A DNA stretch of 35,011 nucleotides. Source: JAKAGE01 sp964416665. Lineage in GTDB: Bacteria; Patescibacteriota; Minisyncoccia; UBA6257; 2-01-FULL-56-20. Positions 29,396-35,011 of the stretch are shown here, piece by piece; position 1 is the first letter of the stretch; each line of letters opens with the position of its first letter. The DNA lies in the NCBI GenBank assembly GCA_964416665.1, contig CAYQFA010000006.1, positions 1 through 35,011 on the forward strand, in the 5' to 3' direction. A model generated the notes under the pieces. It was not told the origin of the DNA. It was given only the letters and a program-made list of their open reading frames with translations, and did not search any database. The translations under genes and the position numbers were made by a program.

Positions 29396-31117
29396 ATGCC
29401 TACCTATTTCCTCTACGCCCGGAAGTCGTCGGAAGATAAGGACAAGCAGGTGCGCTCCATCGAAGACCAGCTCGCCGTGATGCGTGCTTTGGCAAAGGAG
29501 GAGGGTTTGCATATCGTCCAAGAGTTCACGGAGAAGCGGACAGCCAAGAAGCCCGGCCGCCCCGTCTTTAACGAGATGATGAAAAAGATTGAGCAGGGCG
29601 AGGCGCAGGGCATCATCTGTTGGAAATTAGACCGCCTTGCCCGCAATCCGATAGACGCGGCTTCCGTCCAGTGGCTTTTGCAGGAGAACGTGATTACCCA
29701 TATCCGCACCGACAGCACGAGCTACTACCCGAAGGACAACGTTATGATGATGGGCGTCGAGTTCAATATGGCGACTCAGTACGTCCGCGACTTGAGCGCA
29801 AATACCAAGCGGGGACAACGCGAAAAAGCGAAACGCGGCGAGTATCCGGGGCTTGCGCCTTTGGGCTATATTAATAATCCCAGAACGAAACGGATCGAGG
29901 TTGATCGTCGCAAGGCTCCGGCGATACGTGCGGCCTTCGAGTTGTATTCCGAGAACAAATCGCGTTTCGAGGATGTCGCCACATATCTCTACGAGCGGGG
30001 CGTGAGAACCAAGAAGATCAATAAGTCCGGCAGTAGCGGCGATAAGCCGTTGAAAAAAGACAGCATAAAGAAGATGCTAACCAACCCTTTCTACTACGGC
30101 CATTTTGAGTATGCCGGAGAGATGTATAAGGGTGTGTATACGCCGCTCGTATTAAAGCAGCTTTTCGATAAAGTACAGAGCGTTTTGGAGATGCGTGGCA
30201 GACAACGGCACAAGCCTAAAAACGAACCGCAGTCTTTATGCGGCATCATGCGTTGCGGCGAGTGCGGCGGGATGATAACCGGAGAAGTGATAACTAAGCG
30301 TCAGAAGAACGGTAACGTCCACCGCTACGTCTATTATCGTTGTACCAAGAAGCGCGGCTCATGTTCTCAATCATATATTCGCGAGGAAACGTTGAGCACT
30401 CAACTATCCGCCCTGCTTTCAATGTATGCCCTGCCTATCGGATGGGCGGATGAACTGTATTACATGGCCGACGAGGACGAGCAGAAAGCGGAGTCCGTTG
30501 CCGGAACAGCCATACAAGAACTGCGAACTGAGATCGCCCGACTGGACGCCAAGATGAGCCGCTTCGTTGACCTCTATTCCGAGCAGGATATTGACCGCGA
30601 TACCTTCCTTGCCCGTAAGCGCGACCTCATGTCCGAGAAGAAGTCGGCCGAGGAGCAGATCGCCCGACTGGAACGCGATGCTACGCTTTGGCTCCAACCG
30701 CTGCGGGATTTCATAAATGACGCGTCATTACTGAACGAAACGATACAGACCGGCGACCTCCCCTCCAAAAAACTCTCACTCCAAAAAATCTTTGGCTCCA
30801 ACCTCTCTCTGAAAAATCGTATTCTCGTTTCTACCCCCACCCCACCATACGCTTCGCTCCGCGAAGCGCGGTTAAATTTTTCTAAAAACAATTCTGTCCT
30901 ACCTATTGCGGAGAGGGAGGGATTCGAACCCTCGGTGCCATTTCTGACACACAGTCTTTCCAGGACTGCCGTTTCAACCACTCACGCACCTCTCCAGATG
31001 CCCTTTTATTCTTCCAGATTTCGTACGTTGTCGTACCGCAGGATTTCAAAAGCAGTTAAGGGAGCCCCTGCTTTTGAAATCCTGCGGTACGACAACTACC
31101 CGACTATTGTGCCCTGA
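29396..31117 (+). CDS. Large serine recombinase with read-through C-terminal tail
   Basis: 573 residues from ATG 29396. The resolvase domain (~1-150) starts YFLYARKSSEDKDKQVRSIEDQL with the catalytic Ser in RKSSED, then CWKLDRLARN with the conserved Arg pair. A recombinase domain (~170-280) has APLGYINNPRTKRIEVD and NPFYYGHFEYAGEMYKGVY. A zinc ribbon follows (CGECGG near residue 285, then C...C near 320), then a coiled coil (~360-440). Residues ~452-505 lie in the right 160-bp inverted repeat. The remaining ~68 residues are read antisense through tRNA-Ser and a 29-bp hairpin and overlap the end of the UMP kinase gene, so they are unlikely to be an ancestral tail. It probably moves or inverts this island. 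Confidence 0.92.
   Translation: MPTYFLYARKSSEDKDKQVRSIEDQLAVMRALAKEEGLHIVQEFTEKRTAKKPGRPVFNEMMKKIEQGEAQGIICWKLDRLARNPIDAASVQWLLQENVITHIRTDSTSYYPKDNVMMMGVEFNMATQYVRDLSANTKRGQREKAKRGEYPGLAPLGYINNPRTKRIEVDRRKAPAIRAAFELYSENKSRFEDVATYLYERGVRTKKINKSGSSGDKPLKKDSIKKMLTNPFYYGHFEYAGEMYKGVYTPLVLKQLFDKVQSVLEMRGRQRHKPKNEPQSLCGIMRCGECGGMITGEVITKRQKNGNVHRYVYYRCTKKRGSCSQSYIREETLSTQLSALLSMYALPIGWADELYYMADEDEQKAESVAGTAIQELRTEIARLDAKMSRFVDLYSEQDIDRDTFLARKRDLMSEKKSAEEQIARLERDATLWLQPLRDFINDASLLNETIQTGDLPSKKLSLQKIFGSNLSLKNRILVSTPTPPYASLREARLNFSKNNSVLPIAEREGFEPSVPFLTHSLSRTAVSTTHAPLQMPFYSSRFRTLSYRRISKAVKGAPAFEILRYDNYPTIVP
30751..30910 (+). repeat. Right 160-bp inverted repeat
   Basis: Perfect inverted match to 27238-27397, compared base by base. 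It encodes recombinase residues ~452-505 and its last two bases overlap the 3' end of tRNA-Ser. Confidence 0.92.
30909..30995 (-). tRNA. tRNA-Ser(GGA)
   Basis: 87 nt on the minus strand. Acceptor stem GGAGAGG/CCTCTCC, discriminator G, D-arm with AGTGGTTGAAACGG, anticodon stem CAGTC/GACTG with loop CTGGAAA (anticodon GGA, reads UCC/UCU), a long variable arm and T-arm GAGGG-TTCGAAT-CCCTC. CCA is not encoded (CAA follows). The recombinase repeat abuts its 3' end, the usual attachment-site position for integrating elements. Confidence 0.95.
31027..31096 (-). terminator. Long perfect hairpin at the 3' end of the UMP kinase gene
   Basis: Perfect 29-bp inverted repeat (31027-31055 / 31068-31096), 12-nt loop. 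Its last base is the G of the TAG stop codon of the minus-strand gene. No T-run follows. Confidence 0.75.
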
Positions 31118-31788
31118 AACTCCTTTCCATTCAAGAGCGCGCGGAAATTTCTCATATCGCGGCCATCAATGATGATCGCCTTTACGTGGTCCTTATCCCC
31201 CAGCGCGGCCGCAATGGGATCGACCGGCGCGTGCAACCCCGGCTTCCATTTCGCCGGAACAAGCTTTCGATAGGCCTTCCAGCCGATCTCATCGAATCTC
31301 TTGGCCTGTGGATATTTCACCGGATCCTTTTCGTGGACGTGAGACGGCTTTCCCGCGATGACCGCTTCGGGAACGCCGAAGTCCGCGGCGATACGCATGG
31401 CCACATAATCCGTTGACCAGCCCGGACGCCACCCCGCGGCGATCGTCACCGGATATTTCAACTTCGGCAACTTGCTGCGGCTATCGATGATGATCGGATC
31501 GGCGACATCGCGGAAAATGGTGCGCAACAAGTGTGCGTTCAGGCGCGTGGCGTGGATGCCGATCCAGTCCTTATCGTCATCGGTGAGCTTCGACACGTTA
31601 TGCGCCGCACCCTGAAAACGGCGGGCGAGATCGCCGCCGCCGACCACGAAAACAAATTTAATACCGTGTTTTAAGAACGGCGCAAGGAACTTTTTAAAAT
31701 CTTTTAAGAACTTCGTATCGATCTCGTTCGGATGGACGATGGAACCGCCCAAAGCCACCACGATCGTTCTCGTAAATTTATATTTCAT
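31096..31788 (-). CDS. pyrH: UMP kinase, archaeal-like amino-acid-kinase fold
   Basis: 230 residues. It phosphorylates UMP to UDP. Amino-acid-kinase marks: VVALGGSIVHP (~9-20), VFVVGGGDLARRFQGAA (~46-62), DWIGIHATRLNAHLLRTIF (~73-91), AAGWRPGWSTDYVAMRIAADFGVPEAV (~116-142) and DPIAAALGD. The pattern is closer to archaeal-type PyrH than to the E. coli enzyme. It follows htpX by 12 nt and may share its transcript. The stop codon forms the base of a 29-bp hairpin. Confidence 0.88.
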   Translation of the reverse strand: MKYKFTRTIVVALGGSIVHPNEIDTKFLKDFKKFLAPFLKHGIKFVFVVGGGDLARRFQGAAHNVSKLTDDDKDWIGIHATRLNAHLLRTIFRDVADPIIIDSRSKLPKLKYPVTIAAGWRPGWSTDYVAMRIAADFGVPEAVIAGKPSHVHEKDPVKYPQAKRFDEIGWKAYRKLVPAKWKPGLHAPVDPIAAALGDKDHVKAIIIDGRDMRNFRALLNGKEFQGTIVG

Positions 31789-31800
31789 GCACGCGCTGTG

Positions 31801-32709
31801 TTATACCGAGATTTTTTGCAATGCTGCGATACGCTGTTCGATCGGCGGATGCGTCATGAAAAGCGTATGCCACCACGATGCACCTTTGCCTTTGAAGGGA
31901 TTGTCGAGCCACATGTGCGCGGTCGAGTCCTTTGCCGACGCCATCGGCGTATCGTCCACCTCGATCTTCCGCAGTGCGGAAATGAGGCCTTCCGGATAGC
32001 GCGTGAGCAGAACACCCGACGCATCGGCAAGCGCTTCACGACGGCGCGATATCGCAAGCTGGATCAGCATTGTGCCGATCGGCGCCAGAATAGAGAGCAC
32101 GATCGCCACAATGAAGAATATCTCCTGCGATTCGCCATTGCCGTTATTGCGCCCGCGCCCACCCATGCCGCCGAAGAACAGCGAGCGAAGAAAAACGTCG
32201 GCGATGAGCGAGATGATGCCCGCGAGCACCGCCGCCACGGTCGAAACCAAGATGTCGCGGTTGCCGACGTGCGAAAGCTCGTGCGCAAGCACGCCTTCGA
32301 GCTCGGTCTTGTCGAGCCGCTGGAGCGCACCCATGGTTACGGCCACCGCCGCGTGTTGCGGATCGCGGCCCGTCGCGAACGCGTTGATCTGCATCTCCGG
32401 CGTGATGTACAGCTTCGGCATCGGCAACCCGGCGGCGATCGTCAGATTCTCCACAAGATTGTAAAGCATCGGATTATCGCTTTTTTGGATCTCCTTCGCG
32501 CGCGCAAGTGAAAGCGCGATCGACGCGGACGAATAGTAACTTATGAGCGAATATACGACGCTAAAGATGAGCGCGAAAATGAGATAGCTCGGATCGCCAT
32601 AGTACGCCGAGATCGCATAGCCGAGCGCGCCGAAGACGAGAAAGAAAACAACAAAAAGAAGCCACGTGCGCCGAATATTTGAAGATTGAAGAGTGTAAAG
32701 ATTGGTCAT
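31801..32709 (-). CDS. htpX: M48-family membrane metalloprotease HtpX
   Basis: 302 residues. Two N-terminal membrane helices (~16-55), PKLYITPEMQINAFATGRDPQHAAVAVT (~98-125), zinc motif HELSH (~143-147), two further helices (~155-175 and ~198-220) with a Gly/Asn-rich loop, and SRRREALADASG (~225-236) holding the third ligand Glu. The ending THPPIEQRIAALQ is standard. It degrades misfolded membrane proteins. lemA lies upstream on the same strand, a common M48/LemA pairing. Confidence 0.95.
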   Translation of the reverse strand: MTNLYTLQSSNIRRTWLLFVVFFLVFGALGYAISAYYGDPSYLIFALIFSVVYSLISYYSSASIALSLARAKEIQKSDNPMLYNLVENLTIAAGLPMPKLYITPEMQINAFATGRDPQHAAVAVTMGALQRLDKTELEGVLAHELSHVGNRDILVSTVAAVLAGIISLIADVFLRSLFFGGMGGRGRNNGNGESQEIFFIVAIVLSILAPIGTMLIQLAISRRREALADASGVLLTRYPEGLISALRKIEVDDTPMASAKDSTAHMWLDNPFKGKGASWWHTLFMTHPPIEQRIAALQKISV

Positions 32710-32736
32710 GATGAATTGTCGGCCATCGGCGCATTA

Positions 32737-32806
32737 AAAATCATAGAACACATGCTTCGCGAGCATTATTCCTATCATGATCGCGAAGCATGTGTTCTAT
32801 GATTTT
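32737..32806 (-). terminator. Long perfect hairpin at the 3' end of lemA
   Basis: Perfect 26-bp inverted repeat (32737-32762 / 32781-32806), 18-nt loop. The stem includes two bases of the lemA stop codon (32805-32807). On the minus strand the stem ends in TTTT. Confidence 0.75.
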
Positions 32807-33359
32807 AGAATTTTACCGCTACCGGCTGTTTTTCTGCGTCGCTCAGGTCGTTGCCAAAGAAATCCATTTTTGCGAAGCCGAACATGTTCGCAAAGATATT
32901 CGTCGGGAAGACCTGGATCTTGGTGTTGAGGTCGCGAACCATGCCATTGTAGAACCGGCGCGCGGCCTGGATCTTGTCTTCGGTATCGGTCAACTCGCTC
33001 TGCAAGCTCAAGAAATTCTCATTCGCCTTGAGTTGAGGATAATTTTCGGCGACGGCGAAGAGTGATTTCAAAGTTCCCGAAAGCTGGTTCTCGGCATCCG
33101 CTTTCGCGGCGCCGGTTGCCTGCATCGCCTGCGCGCGCGCGTTCGTGACGTTCTGGAAAACACTCGCCTCGTGGGTCATATAGCCTTTCACCGCCTCAAC
33201 CAGGTTCGGGATGAGGTCATAGCGCCGTTTGAGCTGTACATCGATATCCGAATACGCCTCCTGAGCCCTGTTGCGCGTAGTGACCAGCCCGTTATAGGCC
33301 AAAACAAGCCATAAAAGGATTATTACGACCACCGCGCCCAAAATCCATAGTGTTATCAT
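32805..33359 (-). CDS. lemA: LemA family protein
   Basis: 184 residues: one N-terminal membrane helix (~4-22), then YNGLVTTRNRAQEAYSDIDVQLKRRYDLIPNLVEAVKGYMTHE (~22-64), the LemA core, a helical region and RRFYNGMVRDLNTKIQVFPTNIFA (~137-160). LemA proteins are membrane-anchored helical bundles of uncertain function, often beside M48 proteases, as here with htpX. A perfect TATAAT ends 6 nt before the ATG. Confidence 0.95.
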   Translation of the reverse strand: MITLWILGAVVVIILLWLVLAYNGLVTTRNRAQEAYSDIDVQLKRRYDLIPNLVEAVKGYMTHEASVFQNVTNARAQAMQATGAAKADAENQLSGTLKSLFAVAENYPQLKANENFLSLQSELTDTEDKIQAARRFYNGMVRDLNTKIQVFPTNIFANMFGFAKMDFFGNDLSDAEKQPVAVKF

Positions 33360-33365
33360 GTCCTC

Positions 33366-33371
33366 ATTATA
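33366..33371 (-). promoter_or_regulatory. -10 box of lemA
   Basis: TATAAT on the minus strand, 6 nt before ATG 33359, with TTGTAA at 18-nt spacing upstream. The predicted mRNA is leaderless. Confidence 0.6.
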
Positions 33372-33397
33372 CGCCGATCAGGCATATTTTTACAATT

Positions 33398-35011
33398 TTA
33401 GTAGTCCCCGCCCATCCCCGGCATTCCACCTCCCATGCCGCCCGGCATGCCGGCATCTTTCTTCTCGGGAATGTTCGTCACCGCTGCGCCGATGGTCAGA
33501 TAGTTCGCCGCGACGGAAATGGCATTCATGAATGCCGCGCGTGTGACCTTGAGCGGATCAATGATGCCCGCTTCGCGGAGGTCTCCCATTATTTTATTCG
33601 TGAGCGCGTTGAAGCCTTTCCACGGCTCGTTGTTGCGTTTGCTCAACTCATCAATGACGCGATCGGCCGACTCTCCGCTGTTCTCTACGATCGCGCGGAT
33701 CGGCGCTTCAAGCGCACGGCGCAGGATCGAGATCGCCGCAGCCTTCACGGTCTTGTCGGCCTCCGTCTTTGCGTACAGTGCGAAGTAAACATTCAGCAAC
33801 GCGATCCCACCACCCGGTACGATGCCTTCTTCCATTGCGGCGCGGGTCGCGGCAACCGCATCGTCAACGCGCTGTTTCAATTCCTTCTGCGCGGACTCGG
33901 CCGGTGCACCCACCTTAATGACGGCGACACCACCAGCGAGCTTACCCAGGCGCTCCTGCATCTTCTCTTTGTCAAAGTCGGAATCGGTCTTCTTGATCTG
34001 CGCTTTGATCTGCGCGACGCGCGCCTCGATCTCCTTCTTCTCACCCTTGCCGCCAACGATCGTCGTGATATCTTTCGTGGCGACCACGCGGTGCGCACGG
34101 CCGAGATCGGAAAGTTCGGCGTTCTCGAACTTCTTGCCAAGCTCCTCAGAAATGAATTGTGCGCCCGTGATGACGGCGACGTCCTGCAACATTTCCTTCT
34201 TGCGATCGCCAAAGCCCGGGGCCTTCACCGCGAGCACATTGAAGACGCCGCGCAGCTTGTTCACCACGATCGTCGTGAGCGCTTCGCCATCAACATCGTC
34301 CGCAACGATCAAAAGCTCCTTCTTGCCGCTCGCCACAATCTTCTCGAGCAGCGCCAAAATATCCTGGATGGAAGAGATCTTCTTGTCCGTCACCAAAACG
34401 TACGGCTCTTCGAGCACCGACTCCATGCGCTCCTGATTCGTTACCATATATGCCGAAACGTAGCCGCGGTCGAACTGCATGCCTTCCACGAGCTCGTACG
34501 AATTGCCGATCGTGTTCGAATCCTCAACGGTCACCACGCCTTCCTTGCCGATCTTTTCCATGACCGTCGCAATAAGTCCACCAATCTCCTCGTCTTTTGC
34601 CGAGAGCGTCGCAACCTCTTTTATTTTCTTGTTATCATTAATGACCTCGCGCTGTTCCTCGAGCGCCTTTACCACCGCCGTGCTCGATTTGCGCAATTCC
34701 TCCGCAAGCTGGATGACATTGAAACCTTTCTCGCGGATCACCTTCTCGCCCTCATCGATCATTGCGTGCGCAAGGACCGTCGCCGTCGTCGTGCCGTCAC
34801 CCACGCCATCGTTCGTCTTATCCGCAGCCTGCTTGATGAATTCCGCGCCAAGATTCTCCCATTTGTCTTCAAGCTCGATCTCCTTCGCGACCGTCACGCC
34901 GTCGAACGTCACCTGCGGCGCACCGTAGCCTTTCTCGATCACCACCGCACGGCCGCGAGGGCCGAGCGTCACCTTGACGGCGTCTGCCAGCTTATCGATC
35001 CCCTTCTTGAC
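33398..35011 (-). CDS. groL: Chaperonin GroEL, 5' end beyond the window
   Basis: 538 codons (537 residues and stop) are visible; only the first dozen or so residues are missing. The reading frame at the right edge begins VKKGIDKLADAVKVTLGPRGR. ATP-site DGTTTATVLAHAM, the apical domain and the VPGGGIALLN hinge region are intact. The C-terminus ends in the usual Gly/Met repeats (GGMGGGMPGMGGDY). With GroES it folds proteins in the cytosol. Whether groES lies upstream cannot be seen. Confidence 0.97.
   Translation of the reverse strand, partial: VKKGIDKLADAVKVTLGPRGRAVVIEKGYGAPQVTFDGVTVAKEIELEDKWENLGAEFIKQAADKTNDGVGDGTTTATVLAHAMIDEGEKVIREKGFNVIQLAEELRKSSTAVVKALEEQREVINDNKKIKEVATLSAKDEEIGGLIATVMEKIGKEGVVTVEDSNTIGNSYELVEGMQFDRGYVSAYMVTNQERMESVLEEPYVLVTDKKISSIQDILALLEKIVASGKKELLIVADDVDGEALTTIVVNKLRGVFNVLAVKAPGFGDRKKEMLQDVAVITGAQFISEELGKKFENAELSDLGRAHRVVATKDITTIVGGKGEKKEIEARVAQIKAQIKKTDSDFDKEKMQERLGKLAGGVAVIKVGAPAESAQKELKQRVDDAVAATRAAMEEGIVPGGGIALLNVYFALYAKTEADKTVKAAAISILRRALEAPIRAIVENSGESADRVIDELSKRNNEPWKGFNALTNKIMGDLREAGIIDPLKVTRAAFMNAISVAANYLTIGAAVTNIPEKKDAGMPGGMGGGMPGMGGDY

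Overview
The window looks like a piece of a Candidate Phyla Radiation (Patescibacteria, probably Parcubacteria-like) chromosome. This is inferred from gene content, not from a marker tree. The signs are a very small bS18, an archaeal-like UMP kinase, a class-2-type dihydroorotate dehydrogenase, a stand-alone cyanophycin-synthetase-like ATP-grasp protein, a LemA/HtpX/GroEL cluster, and several small membrane proteins of unknown function. TGA is used as a normal stop. A recurring feature is an extended -10 box (TGnTATAAT/TATACT) ending only 6 to 9 nt before the start codon, so many mRNAs are probably leaderless.

Layout. 1-5936: partial ribonucleotide reductase and pyrD (minus), a TrmB-like regulator with a PQ-loop-like membrane protein, a small membrane protein, uppP (minus), a tRNA-dihydrouridine synthase and an EEP-family hydrolase. 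6009-10336: a probable operon of response regulator, histidine kinase and a 667-residue protein that joins a class-II terpene-cyclase-like half (DLDDT) to a class-I isoprenoid-synthase-like half (two DDxxD motifs). 10371-13243: MscL with a zinc-ribbon tail, an ABC exporter and a PAP2 phosphatase. 13401-16874 (minus): gyrB, a tRNA-like gene with a possible small RNA, then secE-nusG-rpsR. 17138-20312 (minus): an S53 peptidase and an M13 peptidase. 20388-25780 (plus): FMN-binding protein, ApbE flavin transferase, an NqrB/RnfD-FNR fusion (a compact Rnf/Nqr-like electron-transfer set), an ATP-grasp ligase and an aspartase/fumarase-family lyase.

26500-30995 is an accessory island, AT-richer in its centre. 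It holds a nucleotidyl-cyclase gene remnant, a cluster of AGGGGTA repeats, and a 3.35-kb segment bounded by perfect 160-bp inverted repeats. The segment carries an Ltp-domain (superinfection-exclusion-like) membrane protein, a membrane coiled-coil protein, an XRE repressor with a decayed partial copy of itself, a 21-bp palindromic operator, and a large serine recombinase. The recombinase C-terminus lies in the right repeat and runs antisense through an abutting tRNA-Ser(GGA). Inversion across the repeats would swap its C-terminal tail in frame. 31096-35011 returns to core genes (UMP kinase, htpX, lemA, partial groEL).

Four long perfect hairpins (stems 26-35 bp, unrelated sequences) each sit at or within 2 nt of a stop codon (rpsR, S53 peptidase, UMP kinase, lemA). 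They look like a common 3'-end architecture. No CRISPR array, rRNA operon or IS transposase was seen.
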